From CALGYY01 sp963678485 (GTDB lineage: Bacteria; Bacteroidota; Bacteroidia; Bacteroidales; CAIWKO01): DNA of 64,000 bases. Of the stretch, positions 8,294 through 17,955 are shown piece by piece (position 1 is the stretch's first letter; the number at the start of each line of letters is the position of its first letter). The position numbers were made by a program, and so were the translations under genes. The notes under the pieces were generated by a model that ran no database searches, was not told the DNA's origin, and worked only from the letters and a program-made list of their open reading frames with translations. The stretch spans positions 4,092,001 through 4,156,000 of the forward strand of contig OY782882.1 in assembly GCA_963678485.1 (NCBI GenBank). Reading direction: 5' to 3'.

Positions 8294-10033
8294 ATGAGCA
8301 TAGACCCAAACATCATTGAACGTGCACAGCGCTGGATCAACAGCAGTCTTGACAAGGATATCAGAGACGAAGTTCAAAAACTGATGGATACAAACCCGGA
8401 AGAACTTACCGATGCCTTTTATCGTGATCTGGAATTTGGTACTGGTGGTCTGCGCGGTATCATGGGTGTCGGAACCAACCGTATGAACAAGGTTACTGTG
8501 GGTATGGCAACGCAGGGACTTGCGAATTATATTCAAAAAATGTTTCCTCAAGAGAAACAGTTGAAAGTTGCAATTGCCTACGATAGCAGGAATAACAGCG
8601 CATTATTCGCGCGTATTGCAGCCGAAGTGCTTTCAGCAAATGGAATATATGTTTATCTGAGTAATGAATTAAGACCGACACCTTGGTTATCGTTTGCAGT
8701 CCGCGAATTGCACTGTAATAGTGGAATTGTTATCACTGCTTCACATAATCCCAAGGAATACAATGGTTACAAGGTATATTGGAATGATGGTGGACAATTG
8801 GTTGATCCTCACGATACGAATGTTATAGCGGAAGTTCAGAAAATAAAGGACTTTTCGGATGTTAAATTTACACATCGTCCTGAGTTGATAGAGTTAATAG
8901 GAGAGAAACTGGATACCATTTATCTGGAGAAGGTTGCATCATTAAGTTTGTCGCCGGATATTATTAAAAAACAACACAAGCTGCAGATTGTATACACTCC
9001 ATTACACGGAACGGGAATTACCCTTGTCCCTAAGGCTTTGCGTATGTATGGATTTGATAATATTCAAATAGTCGAAGCGCAGAGCATAGCTGATGGGAAT
9101 TTTCCTACATTAAAATCGCCCAATCCTGAGGAAGCTTCAGCGTTGCAGATGGCCATTGAAAAAGCTAAGGAATGTGGTGCTGACCTTGTAATGGCCACTG
9201 ATCCGGATGCTGACCGTGTTGGTATTGCAGTAAGGAATACTCTTGGTGAATTCATCCTCATGAATGGTAATCAAACGGCTGCGATTCTGATTTCATATTT
9301 ATTAAAATCATGGAAGGACAAAGGAAAGCTCAAGGGAAATGAGTTTATTGTAAAGACGATTGTGACAACAGAATTGCTAAGAGCCATTGCGAAATCATAT
9401 GCTGTAGAATGTCCCGATGTACTTACAGGCTTCAAATATATTGCTGAAATAATTCGCAAGAATGAAAGTGTAAAAACCTTTATTGGTGGTGGAGAGGAAA
9501 GTTATGGGTATCTGGTAGGCGATTTTGTTCGTGATAAAGATGCAGTAATTTCTTGCTGTATTATTGCTGAAGCAGCGGCATGCGCGCGTGAGCAGGGCAA
9601 GAGCGTTTATGAGCTCCTGATGGATATTTACGCTGAGTACGGCGTTTATTATGAAACCTTATTATCGGTGACCAAGAAAGGAAAATCCGGAGCTGAAGAA
9701 ATTCAAAAGATGATGACGGAATATCGCACCAATCCACCGAAACAGATTGGTGGCTCACGTGTGATTACCGTGATGGATTACGAGAATCATCTTGAAACCA
9801 GCCATGAGTCGGGCATTACGCGCCCCATTACATTACCTAAGTCAAATGTGTTGCAGTTTATTACACTTGACGGAAGTATTGTCACTGTAAGGCCTTCCGG
9901 TACAGAACCAAAAATAAAATTCTATTTTGGAGTGAAGTCCGATTTAAAAGCAAAAACTGATTATAGTGAAGTAGAAGTCAGGTTGAAAAACAAAGTAAAA
10001 GAAATTATACGTTCTATGGGGTTGGATTCTTAA
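8294..10033 (+). CDS. Phosphohexomutase (phosphoglucomutase/phosphomannomutase)
   Basis: 579 residues, the length of the PgcA-like branch of the alpha-D-phosphohexomutase family. It interconverts hexose 1- and 6-phosphates in the cytoplasm, feeding glycogen, exopolysaccharide and LPS precursors. The phosphoserine loop is TASHNP (Ser150), the metal loop DPDADRVG (Asp303, 305, 307), the sugar-binding loop GGGEESYGY (about 398-406), and the phosphate-binding loop RPSGTEPK near the C-terminus. All four domains are present. The start at 8294 follows an AAT-rich leader without SD. Glucose versus mannose specificity cannot be read from these motifs. Confidence 0.93.
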   Translation: MSIDPNIIERAQRWINSSLDKDIRDEVQKLMDTNPEELTDAFYRDLEFGTGGLRGIMGVGTNRMNKVTVGMATQGLANYIQKMFPQEKQLKVAIAYDSRNNSALFARIAAEVLSANGIYVYLSNELRPTPWLSFAVRELHCNSGIVITASHNPKEYNGYKVYWNDGGQLVDPHDTNVIAEVQKIKDFSDVKFTHRPELIELIGEKLDTIYLEKVASLSLSPDIIKKQHKLQIVYTPLHGTGITLVPKALRMYGFDNIQIVEAQSIADGNFPTLKSPNPEEASALQMAIEKAKECGADLVMATDPDADRVGIAVRNTLGEFILMNGNQTAAILISYLLKSWKDKGKLKGNEFIVKTIVTTELLRAIAKSYAVECPDVLTGFKYIAEIIRKNESVKTFIGGGEESYGYLVGDFVRDKDAVISCCIIAEAAACAREQGKSVYELLMDIYAEYGVYYETLLSVTKKGKSGAEEIQKMMTEYRTNPPKQIGGSRVITVMDYENHLETSHESGITRPITLPKSNVLQFITLDGSIVTVRPSGTEPKIKFYFGVKSDLKAKTDYSEVEVRLKNKVKEIIRSMGLDS

Positions 10034-10083
10034 CAGTGATCTAATCGTACAAAAAATACTGTAATCTGTTTACACAAAAAAAA

Positions 10084-10108
10084 AGCCCGCATTGCGGGCT
10101 TTTTTTTT
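10084..10108. terminator. Bidirectional rho-independent terminator
   Basis: The stem AGCCCGC/GCGGGCT (10084-10100) has loop ATT, T8 after it on the plus strand and an A run before it, so it can serve both convergent genes (phosphomutase and the T9SS protein). Confidence 0.9.
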
Positions 10109-10119
10109 GTGTAAAGAAG

Positions 10120-12402
10120 TTACTTTACCAGAATTTTTTGAACTGTGTTTATGTCATTATTAAACATCCGTACATAATAAATTCCTTTTTTTACATTTGA
10201 TATGTTGATATCAAGAAGTCCATTACTAGTTATGTCAGCAACTTGATTGTAGACAATGGATCCAATGCTGTTGGCAATAATTATATTACATTTTCCTGTA
10301 ACACCATTGGTTTGAATGTTGAATATTCCATCGTTTGGATTTGGCAGAATGCTGAAATGATTTGTTTCATTGTCTTCAACTCCGGTACAAAATGAATAAG
10401 TAACGTTTGCAGAACCAGTTCCACTACAGCCATTGGCGGTAACGGTACAGTTAACTGTTGTGGTACCGAGGCCAAGCATTAAACTATCAACAATCAGTGA
10501 TTGTCCTGTTCCACCACCAACTGACCAAGAATAGCTGGAATAGCCGGAACCTGCATCAAGTGTGGGTGTTAAATCAGAGCAATATGTACCACCTCCGGTT
10601 ATCGTCGGTGAAGGTTTAGCATATTCTGCAATCGTAAATGGAGCAGAGGAGGCAACGCAGCCTCTAGCGCTCGTTGTTTGAACTGTGTAGGTTCCTCCTG
10701 TAGTGATTGATAAAGGATTGGTTGTGCTTCCGCCGGGAGTCCAAATAAATGCTGAACCTGGGCTAGAAGTTAAGTTAACTGCATCACCAGTGCAAACTTG
10801 AGGACTTGAAGCATTAATTGTTGGTTTATAAGAACTGCACACTAAATAAGGACGGACAACCATAGATACAGGATATCCATATAAGCTCAAAGTATCAAAT
10901 GCAGATGTGCCAATTTTTATGAAGGTTTTGTAATCTGTAAATTGATTGTCAGTATACGCGATACCAATATTTGTTGTAGTTGTTACCTGACGAACACCGA
11001 CGAAGTAAGTACCGGCAGCTAATGCCAGTGGTCCTGTTGATATTGGCAGCTTAACCCATTGGGCTCCTGCGGTGGTAATGGTATAAACATTTGAAGAAGC
11101 CACTAAAGTAGTCGGAAGGCCAGAAGCAAAATTATATACCACCATCTGAAGCTGATTTCCTACGATTGGGCCAGTCAGATAAGTCAATACATTGGTAAGG
11201 ACATCAGCGCTAGTAAGGGTGTAAGTATTTCCTAATATAATCTCCGACCCTGTCAATCCAAGCGAACCATCGATATAACCTGTGAACATGGCATCATCCC
11301 GAGCGAACAATGAATCATCCACCATAAATGCTTCCAAAATAGTATCGTTTGATGCGTCAGGATCTGTTTCCGTCATATCAACTAAATTAACACCAATATA
11401 AAAGCCTGTATCAGCAGGAGGTGTGTAGCTGGGAGCGACAAGAGTTGTTAGTCCGTTTGGTGCGAGTGTAGGAACAATGTTACTTGCATTAGTTTGAATT
11501 ACAGAGAAATCGCTACCGTTAATCAACATATTCGTCATAAATACATTGGTTATGTTTGCGCCTCCATGATTTGACGCGATGGATGATTGAATCAATGGAG
11601 CAGCTGTAAATTGTTTTTTAGGTATTACAGAATATTCGTTCATATACACCCGGTCAACCAGTGCTGCATCGTATTGGGGGCGGCTATATACAAGAATATC
11701 ATCAACAACCCACCAATAATCATATTGCCCTGTCCAATGAAATCTAATTTTTACATTTGCCTGATTCGCTGCATAGGCAGAAATATTTACATCAACTGCA
11801 TTGGGATTAGCAGAGGACTCATCCTGAATCAATCCGGTTTCTGCTGCGTATACTTGTGTCCAAGTACTGCCGTTATTATTACTGACTTCGAGGTGAGCAG
11901 TATTGGTTGCACCGTATTTAATAAACTGTTCATTAAACGATACGAATACATAATTAACGCCTGTACAATTTATTGTTGGCGATGTTAGAGCGCAATTCTC
12001 TGCGGTAGAGGCAGAACCCATACTATCGCTATAAACGATTGCATAACCATTAGAAAAGGTAGCTCCAGTGGAAGTATTTAGGACAAGCCCGTATTTAAGA
12101 GCAGTTTTCGCTCTTCTAATCCAATTCATAGTATTGGTAATAGGAGCCGCTGTCCATCCAGATGCTGCAAAAGAAGTCGAAAAATCCTGTGAAAGCAGTG
12201 TCGTGTAAGCCTTTGGCGTATTAGCCTTTTGTGGAATAAGGTGACTCTTTTGGTCAGAAGTCATGATGACTTGTTGTGGACCGGATTGTTGCAAATTAAT
12301 ATTCTTAGAGGAGATCTGTTTTGTTTGAGCCTCAACAGTATTACTCATTGTTGAGCACAAAACCATCGCCACCGCAAGAAATAAAAAAGAAATGTGTTTC
12401 AT
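10120..12402 (-). CDS. Large secreted T9SS-sorted adhesin or hydrolase-like protein
   Basis: 760 residues with signal peptide (cut after NTVEAQ). The N-terminal third holds a jelly-roll-like segment (SQDFSTSFAASGW to WWVVDDILVYSR) that resembles choice-of-anchor J or MAM-type modules often fused to T9SS substrates. The middle is rich in Thr/Ser/Asn strands. Near the C-terminus are two Ig/PKD-like segments with conserved Cys (VCTGDAVNLTSSPGS; YCSDLTPTLDAGSG), followed by a type A sorting domain (ILPNPNDGIFNI to IYYVRMFNN, KILVK). No catalytic motif is visible. It is probably a cell-surface or secreted adhesin. Confidence 0.8.
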   Translation of the reverse strand: MKHISFLFLAVAMVLCSTMSNTVEAQTKQISSKNINLQQSGPQQVIMTSDQKSHLIPQKANTPKAYTTLLSQDFSTSFAASGWTAAPITNTMNWIRRAKTALKYGLVLNTSTGATFSNGYAIVYSDSMGSASTAENCALTSPTINCTGVNYVFVSFNEQFIKYGATNTAHLEVSNNNGSTWTQVYAAETGLIQDESSANPNAVDVNISAYAANQANVKIRFHWTGQYDYWWVVDDILVYSRPQYDAALVDRVYMNEYSVIPKKQFTAAPLIQSSIASNHGGANITNVFMTNMLINGSDFSVIQTNASNIVPTLAPNGLTTLVAPSYTPPADTGFYIGVNLVDMTETDPDASNDTILEAFMVDDSLFARDDAMFTGYIDGSLGLTGSEIILGNTYTLTSADVLTNVLTYLTGPIVGNQLQMVVYNFASGLPTTLVASSNVYTITTAGAQWVKLPISTGPLALAAGTYFVGVRQVTTTTNIGIAYTDNQFTDYKTFIKIGTSAFDTLSLYGYPVSMVVRPYLVCSSYKPTINASSPQVCTGDAVNLTSSPGSAFIWTPGGSTTNPLSITTGGTYTVQTTSARGCVASSAPFTIAEYAKPSPTITGGGTYCSDLTPTLDAGSGYSSYSWSVGGGTGQSLIVDSLMLGLGTTTVNCTVTANGCSGTGSANVTYSFCTGVEDNETNHFSILPNPNDGIFNIQTNGVTGKCNIIIANSIGSIVYNQVADITSNGLLDINISNVKKGIYYVRMFNNDINTVQKILVK

Positions 12403-12597
12403 GGGATATTAGATTGGTTAATAATTTAATTTTGAGGGCAAAGATAGAAAATATTGTTAAGTGCTTGTGAAATAGTAGTGATATTTATTTGAAATAATAA
12501 GAATTCAAGCGAACTGTGTTGTTAATATTTTTTGAAGAGTTTATGCAAGAAATCTTCATTTTTATAAATAATGTATAAAAAAGTGCAGTTAACCATC

Positions 12598-12625
12598 TTG
12601 GACAACGCCTAATTTAGTAGCTTTG
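12598..12625 (+). promoter_or_regulatory. Promoter of the FHA/kinase operon
   Basis: TTG (12598-12600), 17 bases, TAGCTTTG (12618-12625), the Bacteroidota sigma-ABfr type, ending 17 bases before the ATG at 12643. The five following genes are closely spaced and probably share it. Confidence 0.6.
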
Positions 12626-12642
12626 CATAAACTTTTATAGCG

Positions 12643-13206
12643 ATGGGTGAGTTTAAGTTATGTAGCAATGGACATTATTACGACGACGCGCTCGCGGAAT
12701 GCCCCTTTTGCCCTAAAATTTCCAAAAACATACAAAACATGGATCTTGACAAAACTAAGATCGACGGCGGTGATAAGCCACTGGACGATAAAACACAAAT
12801 CTTTGGGGGGAGCAATCAGCCCAACCTCAACAAAACGCAAATATTCAGTGGAGATAGTCCGCAAGATATGCCGTGTTTTAACGAACAGAAAAACAATGCC
12901 GGGCGAAAGCTTACGGGTTGGCTGGTTTCGTTTACCATGGACCCCCTGGGCGTTGATTTTCGCCTTTATGAAGGCAGGAATATCATTGGTTCCGATCCCC
13001 AGTGCGACATTGTGATTCCTAACGACAGTTCCGTTTCGGGAAAGCACCTTACGATTTTATTCCGCATGGGCGTGTTTAAATTCAAGGACGAGTTCAGTAC
13101 CAACGGATCTTTTGTCAATGAGGTCTTTTGTGAAGAAGGAACGCTCAACGATGGCGATATCCTGAAAATTGGCAGTACTGTTTTTAAATTCCGCACCGCG
13201 GGCTGA
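12643..13206 (+). CDS. Zinc-ribbon / FHA domain protein with repeated TxI motifs
   Basis: 187 residues, no signal or membrane segment, so cytoplasmic. The N-terminus has a short metal-binding pattern (Cys7, His11, Cys20, Cys23). Residues 36-68 repeat the sequence (D/N)KT(K/Q)I three times (Thr38, Thr51, Thr65). The C-terminal half is an FHA domain (about 105-185) with conserved GRNIIGSD, SVSGKHLTI and STNGSFVN. FHA domains bind phosphothreonine, and the repeated Thr-x-Ile sites are plausible substrates of the kinase three genes downstream (inference). First gene of the operon; 20 bases precede the VWA gene. Confidence 0.85.
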   Translation: MGEFKLCSNGHYYDDALAECPFCPKISKNIQNMDLDKTKIDGGDKPLDDKTQIFGGSNQPNLNKTQIFSGDSPQDMPCFNEQKNNAGRKLTGWLVSFTMDPLGVDFRLYEGRNIIGSDPQCDIVIPNDSSVSGKHLTILFRMGVFKFKDEFSTNGSFVNEVFCEEGTLNDGDILKIGSTVFKFRTAG

Positions 13207-13226
13207 TTGTAGCACATTAAATTATT

Positions 13227-14705
13227 ATGAATATGAAAAAGTTGTTCAGCTTAATCAGCATTTTGGTGCTGACAGCAGGTTTTACGGCCTTTGGCCAAAC
13301 GTTCAGCATTATAAATACTGACCCATCCAACTATCCCCAAATTGTGGTAAATGTGGATGTGCAGGATAAGGAAGATGCCCTTCAGGCGGATTTCAAAGTT
13401 ACCGAAGATGGCAAAGACGTGCCTTTCACTTTCAGCAAGGATGCCGGAACTCAAGGGGGTGGCGGAAAAGCCATTTGCTTTTTGATTGAAGCTTCTGGTT
13501 ATACGTATGGTGCACCCATTGAAAATTTCAAAAAAGCTATCGCTGCCGCCATTCAGGCTTGTGGCGAAAACGATAAAATTAATGTGTGCTATTTTGGGAA
13601 AGCTAATTCTGACGGGCGTTCACTGAATACCATAAGCGCAGAATTTACTTCAGATAAAAGTACCCTGGTAAGTGAACTGAAAAGCAAAGTGACCGCAGTG
13701 CGCGATACCAATCGTGTTGCTGATGTTTTCAAAAGCATTTACGAATGCCTCGACTTCATTAATTCTAAGCAGGATCTGCCATCTAACAAGGTTCTTATTG
13801 TAATCTCTGCTGCTATTAACAACAGTAAATCTCCTATAAAAGCTGAGGATTGCATCGATCAGGCGAATAAGTTCAGTATTCCCGTTTATACAATCACCTA
13901 TAAAACCAACAATCGTTACGCTGCCGATAATTTTGTCCGCATCAGCGATAAAACTGAAGGTAAAAGTCAAAGTGCAAAAACATCTGATGAGATTAGCAGC
14001 GCCATTAACGATTTTGTGAATCGTGTTGATGAAAATGCTGTGTCTCCTTCGAATTCATATACTATTGAGTTTACCACCTCACAAAACAACGATCAAAACC
14101 TTTTTGATGTAAGCTATAAAGGCGCTAAACAATCGGGCAGTTTTACAATTCCTGAAGATAAAGTATCTTTTTGGAGTAAATATATGATTTGGATTATCAT
14201 CATTGCTGCCATTTTAGTTGTTGTAATTACGCTGGTTGTTTGGTTCCTCATGCAAGGCAAAAAGAAGAAATCAGGCGAGAATGATCGTTTGCGTACTATG
14301 GAAGAACGTAATATTCAACTACAGCAGCAGATTAATCAATCGAAGGATGTTAAAACTCAGATGACACCGCAGGAGCCTCAGAAATTTGACCTGAAACGCA
14401 CTCAAATCGGTGGTGGTGGTGGAACTCCTCTGTTGATGGTGAGTTCCGGCGATTTTTCCAAGAACTTTCCACTGAACAAACCACAACTCACTATTGGACG
14501 TAATAGTGGTAATGATATCGTAATTCCTGAAAAAACAGTTTCCGGAAACCACGCAACATTAATCAATGAGAATGGTAATTGGTTTTTGCTTGATAATAAC
14601 AGCACGAATGGAACATTTGTCAACGGAACCAAAATCAACAAACAACGCATTGCTCCAACTGACGTGATTAAATTGGGCGCAGCGTTTCTTAAAATTCAAT
14701 TCTAA
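13227..14705 (+). CDS. VWA domain, membrane helix and FHA domain protein
   Basis: 492 residues. A signal peptide (cut near TAFGQ) leads to a periplasmic region of about 290 residues that fits a degenerate von Willebrand A fold (ICFLIEAS, KVLIVISAA); the classic DxSxS metal site is absent, since the strand reads LIEASG. One membrane helix (about 318-342) precedes a short coiled coil (RNIQLQQQIN), an RTQIGGG motif with Thr392, and a cytoplasmic FHA domain (about 420-490, with TIGRNSGND, VSGNHATL, STNGTFVNG). A periplasmic sensor/adhesion part is thus coupled to a phosphothreonine reader. Start could be 13227 or 13233. Confidence 0.83.
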   Translation: MNMKKLFSLISILVLTAGFTAFGQTFSIINTDPSNYPQIVVNVDVQDKEDALQADFKVTEDGKDVPFTFSKDAGTQGGGGKAICFLIEASGYTYGAPIENFKKAIAAAIQACGENDKINVCYFGKANSDGRSLNTISAEFTSDKSTLVSELKSKVTAVRDTNRVADVFKSIYECLDFINSKQDLPSNKVLIVISAAINNSKSPIKAEDCIDQANKFSIPVYTITYKTNNRYAADNFVRISDKTEGKSQSAKTSDEISSAINDFVNRVDENAVSPSNSYTIEFTTSQNNDQNLFDVSYKGAKQSGSFTIPEDKVSFWSKYMIWIIIIAAILVVVITLVVWFLMQGKKKKSGENDRLRTMEERNIQLQQQINQSKDVKTQMTPQEPQKFDLKRTQIGGGGGTPLLMVSSGDFSKNFPLNKPQLTIGRNSGNDIVIPEKTVSGNHATLINENGNWFLLDNNSTNGTFVNGTKINKQRIAPTDVIKLGAAFLKIQF

Positions 14706-14751
14706 GAAATATCATATATAAGAATTGACAAACCATTATAAATAATCTGTC

Positions 14752-16098
14752 ATGGTTGACACCCGGAAATTAAAAAACTTCGAATTTGGCAATGCCACGG
14801 ATGTTGGTCGTGTGCGTGAGCAAAACGAGGATTATCTTGGCTATTTTGAATGTATCAATGGTCATGTATTCGTTGTATGCGATGGCATGGGCGGACACGT
14901 CGGCGGAGCGACTGCATCGCGATTAGCTGTTGACAGCGTGCGCGAATTCCTCGAGAATCACTATTTTGATCTGCCAACTGATGCTTTAAAAGCGGCCATT
15001 GAAAGCGCCAATGAGGCTGTTTATCTTCGTGCTGTTGAAAATCCACAGTTGTCGGGAATGGGCACCACCATTGTCATGGCTATAGTTCGTGATGATAAAG
15101 TGTGGTATGCCCACGTTGGTGATAGTCGCATTTACATGCATTCTGGTGGAAAGCTAATTAAGCTAACGCGCGATCATAGCTTTGTACAAACCCTGGTTGA
15201 TCAGGGATTGCTGAAAGAAGAAGAAATGGAATCCCATCCTCGTCGCAACGAAATTCTTGCTGCGCTTGGTGTGCGTCACGACGTTGAGGTTACTTTATGT
15301 CAGAGTCCTGCAAGACCTTCCAATGGAGATATTCTTCTATTGTGCACCGATGGACTTAACAGCATGATTAGTGATCCCATTACAGAAGCCGTGCTTAATG
15401 AGGAAATCTCGGTTCAGCATAAGGCGCTTAAGCTAATGCAGCTGGCCAATGAGGCGGGTGGTTACGATAATATTACTGTTCAGCTTGTACATTTTTATAA
15501 TGTTGTCAACAAGAAATCTGATTTTATCCCAGCTTCGAAAATGCCGATGAATAATGGCACAAACAAGGAAAATGCACAGAAACCAAAACTGACAAAGAAA
15601 ATGAAAAGGAACATTTTGTATGCAATCGTTGGATTGGCGCTGGTCGCTCTATGTTATTTTATTTGGGATATGTTTGGTAGTGGAGGCACTCCAGAGCCAT
15701 TGGGCAGTGGGAATGCTAAAGATACTGTGATTTCTGAACAACCGAGAGATACAGTGCAGCCGCAGACTCAGCAGGAAAATGCCGTTGCAAAGCCTGGAAA
15801 GGATACACTCTGGGTTAAGTATACCATCAAGAGTGGTGATGTTCTGGGCAAGGTTTCTTCAAAATTTAATATTAAGATTGCTATCCTCAAGAAGAAGAAT
15901 AGCTTGAAAACCGATGTTGTTCGCGTTGGTGATATTATTCAGGTACCTGTTAAAGCTGAACATACCGTTGCTGCTGGTGAAACCATCGATGTTTTAGCTA
16001 AGAAATATAGTTCGGATAAAGATGCAATTCTTGCTGCAAACAGTGTTAAGAATGCCGCAGATCTTAAAGCAGGAATGAAAATCTACATACCTTTTTAA
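14752..16098 (+). CDS. PP2C phosphatase with membrane helix and two LysM domains
   Basis: 448 residues. The N-terminal 245 residues are a PPM/PP2C-type Ser/Thr phosphatase: metal-binding aspartates are visible in CDGMGGH (Asp44), GDSRIY (Asp124), CTDGLN (Asp200) and GGYDN (Asp239). A basic linker and one membrane helix (about 287-306) lead to a Pro/Thr/Gln-rich spacer and two LysM modules (about 355-399 and 402-447), which bind peptidoglycan. So a cytoplasmic phosphatase is tied to the cell wall. It should reverse the kinase encoded next. This catalytic/LysM combination is unusual: in most bacteria PP2C partners are soluble. Confidence 0.9.
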   Translation: MVDTRKLKNFEFGNATDVGRVREQNEDYLGYFECINGHVFVVCDGMGGHVGGATASRLAVDSVREFLENHYFDLPTDALKAAIESANEAVYLRAVENPQLSGMGTTIVMAIVRDDKVWYAHVGDSRIYMHSGGKLIKLTRDHSFVQTLVDQGLLKEEEMESHPRRNEILAALGVRHDVEVTLCQSPARPSNGDILLLCTDGLNSMISDPITEAVLNEEISVQHKALKLMQLANEAGGYDNITVQLVHFYNVVNKKSDFIPASKMPMNNGTNKENAQKPKLTKKMKRNILYAIVGLALVALCYFIWDMFGSGGTPEPLGSGNAKDTVISEQPRDTVQPQTQQENAVAKPGKDTLWVKYTIKSGDVLGKVSSKFNIKIAILKKKNSLKTDVVRVGDIIQVPVKAEHTVAAGETIDVLAKKYSSDKDAILAANSVKNAADLKAGMKIYIPF

Positions 16099-16179
16099 GA
16101 AGAGATAGTGTTATCGCGCAATAGTTCGTCGGAATGAGAAAGGCCGCACCAGTGCGCCGCGAATAAAGGTAAAGAGTTT

Positions 16180-17955
16180 ATGATCGGAACCCAAATATTG
16201 AACTACCGCATCGAACGCCTTATTGGAGAAGGTGGCATGGGGAACGTGTATCTGGGTGTGCATACACATATTGGGCGTAAGGTGGCCATCAAGGCGCTGA
16301 ATCCCGGATTGGCCAAGAATCCTGAGATACGCGAGCGTTTTAAAAATGAAGCTTCCATGTTATCGCAGCTTCATCATCCGAACATCGTGCAATTGTACGA
16401 TTATGTCGAGATGGAGCAAGGCGTTTTTTTGGTAATGGAATTCGCCGATGGTCAACCGCTGGATGAATATATTGAAAAGGTAACAGGTCCCATCCCTGAA
16501 GATAAGGCCTTACCAATGTTTGCAAAAATATTGGATGGTGTGGCCTATGCGCATAAAAAAAATGTGGTTCATCGGGATATTAAACCTTCCAATATTATTG
16601 TCAGCCCTGAAGGTAAGGTGAAGATTCTTGATTTTGGTATTGCTAAAATTATCGGCGATAGTAATCATAAACTCACCAAAACAGGCACAAAGCTGGGCAC
16701 TGTGCTCTATATGAGCCCGGAGCAAGTGAAAGGACAAACACTTGATTTGCGAACCGACATCTATTCACTTGGAATTACGTTGTTTGAAATGCTAACGGGT
16801 AAATGTCCCTTCGATAGCAACAGCACAGAATACGAGGTTTACAAAAAAATTGTTGAAGAGCCAATGACCGACGCACGCACTCTGTATCCTGCTGTGAGTG
16901 CGCATTGCGCAAATGTTATCTTTAAGGCGACAAGCAAGGATGCCAATGATCGTTTTCAGGATTGTGCTGAATTTAAACAGTATTTACTGAACCCGCCAGT
17001 TGTTGCTGAAGCTACATCAACAAAGGACAAAAAGAAAAAACAGAAAGCTGCTGCAGTGTCCGCTGTTGGAGCAACGGCAACAGGAGTTTCAGCAAAGCGG
17101 CCACGGAAAAGGAATCTGTTGTTTTGGAATATTTTCATGGCGTGTTTCCTTCTTACAGCATTGTGCATTACTACATACAAGCTTTTGTATGTAACTGAAG
17201 ATCGTTACGTCATTGCATCCAAATTATATCTGAGAAGTTCAAAGAGCGTGGCAAGTAATGATAACGCAATCAAAGTAGTTGAATTCGGCGGACAGGTTCA
17301 AATTATTGATGAAGACAGTAATCCTGATGATGATGGATTAACCTGGGCTAAAGTCCGCGATGCTTCGGGCAAAGAGGGATATGTTGCATTGAATTACCTT
17401 GGAACAAGAAAAGAATATGAGCAGATTCGTGGGATGTTTCTAGGCGAATCACAGGATCAAACTGTTGTTCAATATAAACTTGCTTTGCGCGATTACTTTG
17501 CTGAACAAGGATATTTCGATAGTGACCTTGATCCTAAATGGAAGTTGAGTCCGGAAGGTGCTGGTTCAATCTACAATTGTTTTACTATAGGCGATTTTAA
17601 TAATGACGGATTGGACGATTACGCTTGTGTAATCAGCAATAAATATTACGAGGGCTGGCGATTGCTCGTTTTTGTAGCGAAAGGACATACTGAAACATCG
17701 CTTATTCTTGATGAAGAGATTTTTTATCAGGGATTAGTTTTAATTATGAAAAAGGGAGAGAAGATCAGCACTGGACGAACAAAGAACGTGATGGAATATG
17801 ACGATGATGGTAATGTAGTGCAAACTTCAAAAAAAATCTATGAGTCGTTAGGCTCTGATGCATTAATATTGAAAGATAAATCCAATGGAAAGCGCCAGTT
17901 GTATGTGTTTAACCTGGGCGAAGGAAGCTTTAATCAACCCATAGAAATGAAATGA
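16180..17955 (+). CDS. Membrane Ser/Thr protein kinase with SH3-like domain
   Basis: 591 residues. A Hanks-type kinase domain (about 8-270) has GEGGMGNVY (16-24), Lys38, HRDIKPSN with Asp133, DFG (151-153) and SPEQ (179-182), all needed for activity. The activation loop has Thr-rich KLTKTGTKLGT, likely autophosphorylated. A Lys/Ala linker, one membrane helix (about 313-334), an SH3b-like domain (about 342-405) and a C-terminal region with a calcium-loop-like DFNNDGLDDYA motif follow, all outside the cytoplasm. It replaces the PASTA repeats of Gram-positive kinases with SH3. The stop overlaps the next start by four bases (ATGA), so the two are translationally coupled. Confidence 0.92.
   Translation: MIGTQILNYRIERLIGEGGMGNVYLGVHTHIGRKVAIKALNPGLAKNPEIRERFKNEASMLSQLHHPNIVQLYDYVEMEQGVFLVMEFADGQPLDEYIEKVTGPIPEDKALPMFAKILDGVAYAHKKNVVHRDIKPSNIIVSPEGKVKILDFGIAKIIGDSNHKLTKTGTKLGTVLYMSPEQVKGQTLDLRTDIYSLGITLFEMLTGKCPFDSNSTEYEVYKKIVEEPMTDARTLYPAVSAHCANVIFKATSKDANDRFQDCAEFKQYLLNPPVVAEATSTKDKKKKQKAAAVSAVGATATGVSAKRPRKRNLLFWNIFMACFLLTALCITTYKLLYVTEDRYVIASKLYLRSSKSVASNDNAIKVVEFGGQVQIIDEDSNPDDDGLTWAKVRDASGKEGYVALNYLGTRKEYEQIRGMFLGESQDQTVVQYKLALRDYFAEQGYFDSDLDPKWKLSPEGAGSIYNCFTIGDFNNDGLDDYACVISNKYYEGWRLLVFVAKGHTETSLILDEEIFYQGLVLIMKKGEKISTGRTKNVMEYDDDGNVVQTSKKIYESLGSDALILKDKSNGKRQLYVFNLGEGSFNQPIEMK

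Noticed and set aside
8219..8551. Minus-strand frame of 110 codons over the phosphomutase start
   Set aside because: It overlaps the conserved start of a clear enzyme gene.
11587..11988. Plus-strand frame of 133 codons inside the large T9SS gene
   Set aside because: Cys/Ile-rich antisense translation without a signal or family.
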